From Paraburkholderia sp. DHOC27 (GTDB lineage: Bacteria > Pseudomonadota > Gammaproteobacteria > Burkholderiales > Burkholderiaceae), in contig NZ_QVQV01000006.1 in the NCBI RefSeq assembly GCF_003429005.1, positions 248,001-312,000 on the forward strand: a stretch of DNA of 64,000 bases, written 5' to 3'. Shown piece after piece: positions 38,413 through 45,631 of this stretch. The notes beneath the pieces are model-generated. The model did not search any database, was not told the origin of the DNA, and worked only from the letters and a program-made list of their open reading frames with translations. The first letter of the stretch is position 1. Every line of letters begins with the position of its first letter. A program made the position numbers and the translations under genes.

Positions 38413-38509
38413 GCCGCGGGCGGGTTGTGCGGATGGTGTGACGCAGTTTGGGTGGCTCGGTTTGAGCCACCCGGTGACTGAGCACACCATCCGCCAGCCC
38501 GCCCGCGGC
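38413..38509. repeat. Large nested inverted repeat (bidirectional terminator candidate)
   Basis: Three pairs of arms nest inside each other between convergent icd and a small leftward gene: 38413-38424 with 38498-38509 (12 bases), 38429-38440 with 38483-38494 (12 bases, GCGGATGGTGTG), and 38450-38458 with 38464-38472 (9 bases, GGGTGGCTC). Short unpaired pieces separate them, so one long hairpin of about 97 bases can form on either strand. No T-run follows. Its place between convergent genes suggests a bidirectional stop. Confidence 0.85.
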
Positions 38510-38563
38510 ACGTTTACGTTGGCCACGCGCCTATTACGCGTCTATTACGCGCTGATCACGCGC

Positions 38564-38791
38564 TCAAACGTGCACGATTTCCCAATCGTCGATCTTGTCG
38601 GGGATTTCCATCGTGGAGGTGTCCGCTTCCGAGAGATGCGGGCAGCACACGCCACGGGCGAGGTCGTCGGCCGCGTGCTGCGGGCTGGCGAATTCGCCGA
38701 GCGTCTCATTGCCGAACGACGCTTCCCAGCCGTCCTTGCCGGGCAGAATGTAGAACGATCCTTCCGTCGAACCAAAGCGAAAGCCTTTCAT
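38564..38791 (-). CDS. Small hypothetical protein (75 residues)
   Basis: The protein reads MKGFRFGSTEGSFYILPGKD, then a WEASFGNETLGEFASPQHAADDLARG middle and ends in DDWEIVHV. No signal peptide or membrane helix is present. GGGAG eight bases before the ATG confirms the start at 38791. It looks like a small globular protein with mixed strands and is probably conserved in related species, but I do not recognise its family. It converges on icd across the large inverted repeat. Confidence 0.65.
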   Translation of the reverse strand: MKGFRFGSTEGSFYILPGKDGWEASFGNETLGEFASPQHAADDLARGVCCPHLSEADTSTMEIPDKIDDWEIVHV

Positions 38792-39163
38792 TTTCAGTCT
38801 CCCAGTTCTCAAAGAAAATCATGCGATTCCGAGGCTGTTCCGCGCACGAAGCGCGGCGTAGCCAATCCTTGATCGTTGCGAACCGGTGAGTTGCTCTTCG
38901 CCGATCCCGCCGCCATACCGCCGGCTCATGTAAAAGAGTCTACGTGAGCGAGGCGCGGGTGAAGCTTTGAGATCGGGTTCTTTCTAATAAAAATTATCGT
39001 TGTAAATCAATTGTTTAATGGTTTTGTTCCGTATTATGGAATGAGTTATGGCATCGCGAAATGGCCGTTTTGTGCCATGCACCACGATTTTTCGCAGAGC
39101 AATCCATCGTTCCGCATCGTGAAATTTTTGCGTTTGGTGTGAGGAATCGTCCCACTTGCCGGG
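38792..39163. other. Intergenic region with no recognised gene
   Basis: A gap of 372 bases between two leftward genes. The part 38970-39060 is AT-rich and may be the promoter of the small gene on the left. I find no gene, RNA or repeat with support. Confidence 0.35.
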
Positions 39164-40378
39164 TTATGTGCCATAAAACACGTCGAGGGTCGGGTACGCC
39201 GCCGCGCCGCGCAGGCAGTCCCAGAGGAACACCGCGAAGCCGGGATCGCCGGTCCAGAGTGAATAGCGCAGCCGTCCAAAGCGCGCTTCGTCGGCCTCCG
39301 TTTGCGCGATGCCATGCATCGCAAAGGCTCGGGCGCGCTGCAGCCATTTGATATTGCCGGTGCGCTGGTAAAGGCAGAGGAAGGCGTAGCCATTGCCGCC
39401 GGTGCCGTGACAAAGGTTCGATCCTTTGGCGAGAGGCCCCGCGGCCCACGCCGCTTCGCCGCCCGCCAGCAACAGGGAATCCAGTTCACGGTTCGGCAAA
39501 TGCGCGAGGCACACAATAAAGCCCGGCGCGCCATGACAGAACTGCATGAGCATGCGCGGCTGCCATCCTTCAGGCGGGAACAGCACGGCGCGCCAGTTGG
39601 CCTGATCGCCTTCAACGGTTGCGGTGCGACTAACGGTATTGACGATGCAGCGCTGCCACTCCTGCCATTCGGAGGCCTCGAGCAAATGCCGTCCGCGAAT
39701 CAGCGGCGCTGCGGTGGCGACGAAGCCATGCACGCCATCGAGGTAGGTGGACTGTTCGCCGTACAGGTCCTGGGTCCAGTAGTGACAGCCGTGCTCCTCG
39801 GACCACTTCAGCTCCGACCATAGCTGCGCGGCCGTTTGGCGAAACAGCACGGCCCAGCGTTCATCATGCGTGCGTTCATGCAAAAACGACGCGGCGAGCA
39901 ACGTACCCGGCGAGCCCCACATGAGTTCGCGCGTCGGATTGCGCAGGTTGGCGGTCATCAGTCCGGCGATTCGGTCCGCCAACTCCGCGCGCGGCGCGCG
40001 AGCGTAGTCCATCATCAGCCACGGCGTTTCGCCCATCATCCACGACGCGAAATCGTCGCTGCCTTCGTCGACGAGCCATCGGCGATTCTGCTCACGCAGC
40101 GCGTCGGCGTTTTCGAATGGGTCGCGCGTGAGTTGCAAGGCGCCGACCGCTCGCAGGTAATCGAGTGCCCATACGACGCCACCTGCACCGTGGTAGAACG
40201 GCATCGCGGGCGCGGCGGTGTCCGCGTTGTCGTCGTCGCGTGGATGCACGGGCCAGCCACCGTCCGGCAGCCGATGCGCTTCGGTTTCGCTGACGATGCG
40301 CGCGATCGTCCGCCGAACCCGCGCCTCGTCCCATGCGAGGGTCTGCAGTGGTTCGTGACGGGCCGGGTCGAAAAGCAT
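39164..40378 (-). CDS. LanC-like zinc protein (lanthionine synthetase C-like family)
   Basis: A 404-residue (alpha/alpha)6 toroid protein of the LanC/LanCL family. The zinc ligands match the cyclase pattern: Cys281 in FCHGAPGF, and Cys323 with His324 in LCHGTGGNGYAFL. Glycine-rich turns recur as YHGAGGVVWAL, WGSPGTLLAAS, DGVHGFVATA and TGDPGFAVFL, as expected for the seven inner helices. LanC proteins form thioether rings in lantibiotics; LanCL and similar proteins have glutathione-linked roles. No lantibiotic precursor, dehydratase or exporter is nearby, so this is an orphan LanC-like protein. GAGG five bases before the ATG supports 40378; a glutathione S-transferase gene lies 248 bases away, divergent. 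Confidence 0.88.
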   Translation of the reverse strand: MLFDPARHEPLQTLAWDEARVRRTIARIVSETEAHRLPDGGWPVHPRDDDNADTAAPAMPFYHGAGGVVWALDYLRAVGALQLTRDPFENADALREQNRRWLVDEGSDDFASWMMGETPWLMMDYARAPRAELADRIAGLMTANLRNPTRELMWGSPGTLLAASFLHERTHDERWAVLFRQTAAQLWSELKWSEEHGCHYWTQDLYGEQSTYLDGVHGFVATAAPLIRGRHLLEASEWQEWQRCIVNTVSRTATVEGDQANWRAVLFPPEGWQPRMLMQFCHGAPGFIVCLAHLPNRELDSLLLAGGEAAWAAGPLAKGSNLCHGTGGNGYAFLCLYQRTGNIKWLQRARAFAMHGIAQTEADEARFGRLRYSLWTGDPGFAVFLWDCLRGAAAYPTLDVFYGT

Positions 40379-40626
40379 GCTTACCTCGTGGTTGGCTTTG
40401 GCGGGTGCAGCGCTGCGCGCCGCAAATTGGACGGGAGTCGGGCAACGCGCTTGCGTCGACGCGAACGCTATCCGATCATCTAACGGGTGCGCCTCGCGTT
40501 GCCACGCTTCACCGCTCTTGCCTGACATTCAAGCTGCGAACGTTAGACGAGAACGCGCGCGTTGTCCAAGTACGTTTGCCCGCCTGCGGCCGGACGGCTG
40601 CGGCCTCAACCTGACGGAGTCGCTTG

Positions 40627-41274
40627 ATGACCTACACGCTTTACTATTCGCCGGGCGCCGCCAGCATGGCTGTGCACTGGATGCTGATCGAAGCGGGCAT
40701 TCCATTCGAGGCGCGCCTGGTCGATATCGACACGGGTGCTCAGCACGATCCCGCCTATCTGCGCCTGAATCCGGCGGGGCGCGTGCCGACCCTGGTCGTG
40801 GACGGCGTGCCGCGTCACGAGTCCGCTGCCTTGCTGATGCTGCTGGCCGAGCGTCATCCAGACGCGGGTCTCGCGCCGGACCTCGAGTCGCCGGAGCGGC
40901 CCGAGTGGTACGAGATGATGGTGTTTCTCGCCAACACGTTGCTGCCCGCCATGCGCGACTGGTTCTACGCGGATAGCGACGGCGATCCTGCCGGCGCCGA
41001 GGCGGTTCGGGCACTCGCGGAGCGGCGCATTGAAGCGGCGTGGGATCGTCTCGATGCGCACCTCGCAGACGATCGCGCGTGGCTCATCGGCGACCGGCTC
41101 AGTACCGTGGATCTGCTCGCCGTGATGCTGATGCGCTGGTCCCGCAACCAGCCGCGCAAAGCGATCAACTGGCCGCATCTTGGGCCATACATCACCCGCT
41201 TGCGGGCGTTGCCGTCGTTTATCGAACTGAACGCGAGGGAAGGGCTGACAGAGTGGAACAACCCTGTGAGCTAG
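40627..41274 (+). CDS. Glutathione S-transferase family protein
   Basis: A 215-residue protein with a typical N-terminal thioredoxin fold (TYTLYYSPGAASMAVHWMLIEAGIPFEARLVDI) and the cis-proline block GRVPTLVVDG followed by HESAALLMLLAERHP, where glutathione binds. The C-terminal all-helical domain contains AWLIGDRLSTVDLLAVMLMRW, the family's N-capping box. GGAG eight bases before ATG 40627 supports the start; a TTG three bases earlier is in frame. It diverges from the LanC-like gene. Since eukaryotic LanCL proteins bind or use glutathione, the pairing could be functional, but adjacency alone is weak evidence. Confidence 0.88.
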   Translation: MTYTLYYSPGAASMAVHWMLIEAGIPFEARLVDIDTGAQHDPAYLRLNPAGRVPTLVVDGVPRHESAALLMLLAERHPDAGLAPDLESPERPEWYEMMVFLANTLLPAMRDWFYADSDGDPAGAEAVRALAERRIEAAWDRLDAHLADDRAWLIGDRLSTVDLLAVMLMRWSRNQPRKAINWPHLGPYITRLRALPSFIELNAREGLTEWNNPVS

Positions 41275-41390
41275 GAAGCCGTCACGCGGGGATATAGCGG
41301 CAGGAAGCAGTGTGAAACGCCACCGCCGTGCACAGGAAAGCACGGCGGCAGCGCAGAGACAGGCGGACGCGAGAACCGCCAGAAGATTGC

Positions 41391-42866
41391 TTAAACGCTG
41401 GCGCGCCTGGGCGTGATGAAGGACAGCACGAACGCCACCACGATATTCGCGGCCAGTGCGATCAGGCCGATATACATCGGGTAGGTTGCATCGCCCAGAT
41501 GCAGCGCGAACACCGGCTTGAGACCCTGCGAGATGGCGAGGCTCGTGCCGAGCACGATCCCGACCAGCCAGCCGAGGAACAGACTCGGTGTATTCAACCG
41601 GCGCGTGTACAGCGAGAACACGATGGCCGGGAAGATTTGCAGGATCCACACGCCGCCGAGCAACTGCAGGTCGATCGCGTACTGCGTGGGCAGGAACACG
41701 ATGAACAGTAGCGCGCCGAACTTCACCACCAGGGAGACGATCTTCGCGGTCGAGGCTTCCGCCGCCGGCGTCATGTTCGGCGAAACCACCGGACGCCACA
41801 GATTGCGTGTGAACAGGTTTGCCGCACCAATCGACATGATCGCGGCCGGCACCAGCGCGCTGATCGCAATCGCCGCCGCCGCAAAGCCGACGAACCACGA
41901 CGGGAACAGCGTACCGAACAGCGCCGGCACGACATCCGAAGCCGACTTCACGTGCACGCCCGCAGCAATTGCCATGTAGCCGAGCAGCGCGATCAGACCG
42001 AGCAGCAGCGTATAGGCCGGCAGGAAGATCGCGTTCTTGCGCACGGTTTGCGCGGACGACGACGACAGCACCGCCGTCATCGTATGCGGATACATGAACG
42101 CAGCCAGCGCCGAACCCAGCGCGAGCGACGCATACGCCGTGAACTGGGTCGGCTTGAGGATGATGCCGGTCGGGCCGCCCTTGGCCTTGAAGTACGTATC
42201 AGCCGCGTCGAATACATGCGCGTAGCCGCCGAGCTTGGCGGGAATCAGCCACACCGCCGCGATCACCACGATGTAGATCATGATGTCCTTGACGAAGGCG
42301 ATCATCGCCGGCGCGCGCAGGCCGCTCGTGTACGTGTAGAGCGCAAGGATCACGAAGGCGACGATCAGCGGCATTTCGCCGGTCACGCCGAGGCCCTTGA
42401 TCACCACCTGCATGCCCACGAGCTGCAGCGCGATATACGGCATGGTGGCGACGATGCCGGTCAGCGCGACGGCCGCCGGGAACCACTTGCCGCCGTACTC
42501 GCCGTGCACGTAGTCGGCTGCGGTGATGTGGTTCTTCGCATGCGCGATCTTCCACAGCTTCGGCATGACCGCGAACACGAACGGATACACGATGATCGTG
42601 TACGGCAGCGCGAAGAAGCCGTAAGCGCCCACCGAGTACACCAGCGCGGGCACGGCGATCACGGTATAGGCCGTGTAGAAATCACCGCCCACGAGGAACC
42701 ACGAGATGATCACGCCGAACTGGCGGCCGCCGAGGCCCCACTCGTGCAATTGCGTGAGATCACCGGCCTTCCAGCGCGCGGCGAAGAAGCCAACCACGGT
42801 GACGAGCAGGAAGAAAAAGATGAAGACGGCCATCGCGACCGGATTGACTGGAATCACGTCACTCAT
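41391..42866 (-). CDS. Sodium:solute symporter family protein
   Basis: An inner-membrane SSS-family transporter of 491 residues with about thirteen hydrophobic helices. GGRQFGVIISWFLVGGDFYTAYTVIAVPALVYSVGAYGFFALPY is the N-terminal core, and the FMYPHTMTAVLSSSSAQTVRKNAIFLPAYTLL block is close to monocarboxylate permeases of the MctP type. The frame starts with MSDVIPVNPVAM at 42866 and overlaps the upstream DUF3311 stop in the form ATGA, which suggests translational coupling. This two-gene unit is common in Burkholderiaceae. A carboxylate such as lactate or pyruvate is a reasonable substrate but is not shown. Confidence 0.9.
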   Translation of the reverse strand: MSDVIPVNPVAMAVFIFFFLLVTVVGFFAARWKAGDLTQLHEWGLGGRQFGVIISWFLVGGDFYTAYTVIAVPALVYSVGAYGFFALPYTIIVYPFVFAVMPKLWKIAHAKNHITAADYVHGEYGGKWFPAAVALTGIVATMPYIALQLVGMQVVIKGLGVTGEMPLIVAFVILALYTYTSGLRAPAMIAFVKDIMIYIVVIAAVWLIPAKLGGYAHVFDAADTYFKAKGGPTGIILKPTQFTAYASLALGSALAAFMYPHTMTAVLSSSSAQTVRKNAIFLPAYTLLLGLIALLGYMAIAAGVHVKSASDVVPALFGTLFPSWFVGFAAAAIAISALVPAAIMSIGAANLFTRNLWRPVVSPNMTPAAEASTAKIVSLVVKFGALLFIVFLPTQYAIDLQLLGGVWILQIFPAIVFSLYTRRLNTPSLFLGWLVGIVLGTSLAISQGLKPVFALHLGDATYPMYIGLIALAANIVVAFVLSFITPRRASV

Positions 42867-43060
42867 TTGAGACCTCGATACACGACGTAGATCAGCAGCG
42901 ACGTGAGCGGGACCCACAGAAACTGATACCAGTAAAAGAACGGAAATCCGGCGAACGAAGGGCGCGTGTCGTTATAAAACGGCAACCACAACAGGGCCAC
43001 GTACGGAATGAGCAAGATGAGCCAGAGCCATGACCGGCTGGCTGGTTGGTTTGGTTCCAC
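42863..43060 (-). CDS. DUF3311 small membrane protein, SSS partner
   Basis: A 65-residue protein with two hydrophobic segments, WLWLILLIPYVALLWLPFYN and FYWYQFLWVPLTSLLIYVVYRG. DUF3311 proteins occur upstream of SSS symporters and are thought to be accessory membrane subunits. The start is a GTG with AGGGG five bases upstream. The stop overlaps the start of the symporter gene by four bases. It is the first gene of the pair. Confidence 0.85.
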   Translation of the reverse strand: MEPNQPASRSWLWLILLIPYVALLWLPFYNDTRPSFAGFPFFYWYQFLWVPLTSLLIYVVYRGLK

Positions 43061-43197
43061 AAGACCCCTGGATTGAATGCGTTAAACAGAGTACCTGGCG
43101 TGTGCCGTGTCGCTGCGGGATCTCAGGCGGGTCCTCTATAGCGACGGTAGCGCATTATCTTAGAATTCTCGGGGTCTTGCCAGGAAGGGCCAACGAG

Positions 43198-44220
43198 TCA
43201 GTCGGACGCTTCGAGGCTCTCGAAAAGACGGTCGCATTCGTGCTTGACCACGCCATAGCACTCGCATGCATGGTGCTCCAGCGAGCGCCGGTCGAGCACC
43301 TCGATCACGCCATGCCGGTAATGGATCACCGCCTCGCGCTGCAGCTTGCTGGCCACTTCGGCGACACCCGAGCGGCGCACGCCGAGCATGTTGGCGATCA
43401 ACTCCTGGGTCATGCGGATTTCGTTCGTTTGCAGGCGGTCGAGCGTGAGCAGCAGCCAGCGGCAGAATTGCTGCGCGACGGTGTGGTGCCGGTTGCAGAC
43501 AGCGGTCTGCGCCATCTGCGTGATCAGCGCCTGCGTGTAGCGCAGAAACAGGCGCTGGACCGCGCCGCCCAGCGCGAATTCGCGGCGCACCGTTTCGCTG
43601 CTGAGACGCAGGGCATTGCCCGCGCTTTGCACGATGGCACGGCTTGGCATGGTCTCGCCGCCCATGAAGAGGGCGACGCCCAGCAGCCCATCGTTGCCAA
43701 CTACCGCGATTTCCGCCGACGCGCCGTTTTCCATGACGTGCAGCATCGACACCACGGCCGTGGTGGGCAGATACACATGGCTGAGGCGCTCGCCCGTCTC
43801 GTAGAGCGTGTGGCCCAAAGGCAGCTTGACGGGAGAGAGATGAGGCGCGAGACGCTCGCGGTCTTCGGAGGGCAGGGCCGCGAGCAGATGATTCTGCTGG
43901 ATCAACTCCGGGGCGACCTCCGGCTCGTCTTGCGGCTCCGGCAGGGCACCGCGCGCGACACGCTCGACGAGTGCGAGATGCTGCTCGATCGACTGCTCGC
44001 GATTTCTTTCCGGCAAAAGGCTGAGCACCGCGGCGCGCAGATCGGCATGGCCCAGCACATCCAGCAGTTTGAGTTTCGTGAGGGTGCCGAGGTCGCTCTT
44101 GCCGGTTCGCCACGCGGAAATCTGCGCACGCGAGAGCCCGAGACTGTCTGCAAGTTGGGCATCGCTACCGAACTGGCCCTTCGCTTTTACATCGTCGAAT
44201 AGAGCGGTCCAATCATTCAT
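43198..44220 (-). CDS. Regulator fusing an Xre-like HTH to a Crp/Fnr-type protein
   Basis: A 340-residue regulator with two DNA-binding units. Residues 1-60 (FGSDAQLADSLGLSRAQISAWRTGK) form a short Xre/DUF3693-like helix-turn-helix. A linker follows, then a cyclic-nucleotide-binding-like beta roll at about 110-215 (LPLGHTLYETGERLSHVYLPTTAVVS), a dimer helix at 215-255 and a Crp-type HTH at about 268-312 (RMTQELIANMLGVRRSGVAEVASKL). Crp-like proteins of the second part alone are common in Burkholderiaceae at about 240 residues; the added Xre domain is unusual. The upstream region has two copies of GTCAA-N6-TTGAC-type dyads. It diverges from the next hypothetical gene. Confidence 0.85.
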   Translation of the reverse strand: MNDWTALFDDVKAKGQFGSDAQLADSLGLSRAQISAWRTGKSDLGTLTKLKLLDVLGHADLRAAVLSLLPERNREQSIEQHLALVERVARGALPEPQDEPEVAPELIQQNHLLAALPSEDRERLAPHLSPVKLPLGHTLYETGERLSHVYLPTTAVVSMLHVMENGASAEIAVVGNDGLLGVALFMGGETMPSRAIVQSAGNALRLSSETVRREFALGGAVQRLFLRYTQALITQMAQTAVCNRHHTVAQQFCRWLLLTLDRLQTNEIRMTQELIANMLGVRRSGVAEVASKLQREAVIHYRHGVIEVLDRRSLEHHACECYGVVKHECDRLFESLEASD

Positions 44221-44243
44221 TGCGTTCGATAGCGAGAAAGGAT

Positions 44244-44318
44244 GTCAAATTGACTTGACGCGTATGGGGTATAGATGGAAGAATTGTTAATTGCTAAAAG
44301 CTGTCAAATTTATTCGAC
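44244..44318. promoter_or_regulatory. Two dyad operators GTCAA-N6-TTGAC in a divergent promoter region
   Basis: The first site is 44244-44259, GTCAA with TTGAC spaced by six bases. The second is 44303-44318, GTCAA with TCGAC, again spaced by six bases (one mismatch in the second arm). A third perfect site, extended to CGTCAA/TTGACG, lies at 45446-45461. A symmetric pair of five-base arms with a six-base spacer is the usual geometry of Crp/Fnr-family dimers. The fusion regulator gene starts 24 bases to the left, so autoregulation is likely. The regulator's binding was not shown. Confidence 0.5.
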
Positions 44319-44387
44319 ACTTATAGCATAACCGCGCATCTATTGCGATGACTGGGCAAGCCTCGTCCCCTCGCCAGAGGCGTTTCT

Positions 44388-44777
44388 ATGGGACTGCCCG
44401 TGAAGCCGCTTCTCTCTGTTCGCCTCCCCGCCGCGTTGACTTTGCACGGACCCGAGGTCGAGGTTCGCGAAGCGCTGAGCAGCGAGCAGTTCGATGCTCG
44501 CCAGGTCGAATTCATTCAGGCCGTGTTCGGCTACTCGGCGCTGTTGGCAGAGAGCGCGCGCAAAACGCCAACCGCCGACGCGTTTCTCGCTGCGGTGGTC
44601 AATCTGCTGGAAACCTTGCATACGAACGCGCCCGACGAGGCGTCGGTGTGCGCGCTACGTCTGCAACAGATCATCGGCGCGATTTTCTCGCCCGGGATGC
44701 CGGCGCTCATCGACGGCGTAAGCCAGGCGGATGGCGCCCACAAAACTGACGGCCAGGACGGAGCCAGCGCGCTTTAA
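44388..44777 (+). CDS. Hypothetical protein (129 residues)
   Basis: A soluble, mostly helical protein with LSSEQFDARQVEFIQAVFGYSALL and SVCALRLQQIIGAIF segments, ending in a hydrophilic Asp/Gln-rich tail. No signal peptide, membrane helix or known domain was recognised. AGAGG lies some eight bases before the ATG. It diverges from the Xre-Crp fusion regulator across the region with two dyad sites, so it is a good candidate target of that regulator. Confidence 0.65.
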   Translation: MGLPVKPLLSVRLPAALTLHGPEVEVREALSSEQFDARQVEFIQAVFGYSALLAESARKTPTADAFLAAVVNLLETLHTNAPDEASVCALRLQQIIGAIFSPGMPALIDGVSQADGAHKTDGQDGASAL

Positions 44778-44809
44778 ATCGGGCCGTCCTGTCTCAGGCC
44801 GTCATCGCC

Positions 44810-44968
44810 TCAACCAAACCACACGAGCACCGCCAGCAACAGCGTGACGGCTGCGCCGAGCGTGAGGCCGGTCCAGATCAGCAGATCGTCCCGGCGGCTC
44901 ATGCCGCGCACCGGGTAGCGGAGCGCGGGGTTTGCGTCCGCCGGGGCCTTGCGTGCGCGCTCATTCAT
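44810..44968 (-). CDS. Small membrane protein (52 residues)
   Basis: A short basic N-terminal part (MNERARKAPADANPALRYPV) is followed by one transmembrane helix, LIWTGLTLGAAVTLLLAVLVWF, at the C-terminus. Its start overlaps the stop of the upstream DUF4096-like gene by eight bases (ATGAATGA), so translation is probably coupled. No function is known. The coupling to a transposase-derived DNA-binding protein is unusual. Confidence 0.7.
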   Translation of the reverse strand: MNERARKAPADANPALRYPVRGMSRRDDLLIWTGLTLGAAVTLLLAVLVWFG

Positions 44969-45296
44969 ACGTGCGCGCGTCGAGACTCGCGTCCTTGAGC
45001 AGGCTTTTGATCCGGTCGAGCAGTCCGTCACGCCGCCAGGCAACGTACTTCGTATAGCAGGTCTGGGCCGGCGGATAATCTGCGGGTAGCCAGTGCCATT
45101 TGTAGTGGTTCTGCTCGACCCACAGAATCGCTTCGACGATTTCCCGTTCAGAGCGGCGCGGACGACCGCGTTTGGCGTCGGTGCATCCAAACAGATGCTC
45201 GATGCGCTGCCAGTCCTGGTTCGAGAGACGTGGTAAGTCGGGTAGCGTCTCCCAGAACGCAGGGGCACTCCCGCCGTGGTGATCTGGCGTTGCCAT
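44961..45296 (-). CDS. DUF4096 transposase-derived DNA-binding protein (IS5-type N-terminal domain)
   Basis: A protein of 111 residues that matches the N-terminal DNA-binding domain of IS5/IS4-type transposases: LSNQDWQRIEHLFG, then a basic RGRPRRSEREIVEAILWVEQNHYKWHWLPADYPPAQTCYTKYVAWRRDGLLDRI. The catalytic DDE domain is absent, and there are no inverted repeats or target duplications around it. It therefore looks like a domesticated domain rather than an insertion sequence. GGAGG about nine bases before the ATG confirms the start at 45296. It overlaps a small membrane-protein gene. Confidence 0.8.
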   Translation of the reverse strand: MATPDHHGGSAPAFWETLPDLPRLSNQDWQRIEHLFGCTDAKRGRPRRSEREIVEAILWVEQNHYKWHWLPADYPPAQTCYTKYVAWRRDGLLDRIKSLLKDASLDARTYE

Positions 45297-45631
45297 TGTG
45301 TTACCCCTCCCAGCATTTTTTATTTGATTTACCCAGTGCATGTGTGACCGCGCTACATGCCTTGCCTCTGGCGCGTTGACGCTCGCGCCTAGCCCTTTTC
45401 GAGACAAATCTGAGTCATCGCATTTTTAGCTTTCAACGGCATTGCGTCAAGTGAAATTGACGGAGTGTCGTTTCAGCTTGCGAAATTGAGATCGTGCGTA
45501 ATCTTCAGTAAACGATCCTGTAATCTCATTAATATGTTCCGGCTCTAGACTGCTCGGGGTTCAGACGGCGGCATGCCGTTCTGGGCGGGCAAGCGTTCCC
45601 CCACCCGTGGGCGCGTTCTTCGGACGTCTCT
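45297..45631. promoter_or_regulatory. Divergent region with a third GTCAA-N6-TTGAC dyad
   Basis: A gap of 335 bases between the leftward DUF4096 unit and the rightward glycosyltransferase. The perfect dyad CGTCAA-N6-TTGACG lies at 45445-45462, matching the sites in front of the Xre-Crp regulator. It is about 150 bases from the DUF4096 start and 170 from the glycosyltransferase start, so either could be the target. No gene is supported in this gap. Confidence 0.45.

Noticed and set aside
39164..40378. Complete lantibiotic biosynthetic cluster
   Set aside because: Only the LanC-like gene is present; no precursor, LanB/LanM, protease or exporter lies within reach.
40606..41898. Minus-strand frame of 430 codons across the glutathione S-transferase and symporter end
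   Set aside because: Crosses the ends of two real genes and shows no domain or start signal.
44961..45296. Insertion sequence at the DUF4096 gene
   Set aside because: There is no DDE domain, no terminal inverted repeats and no target duplication; the gene has a strong ribosome-binding site and an overlapping partner.
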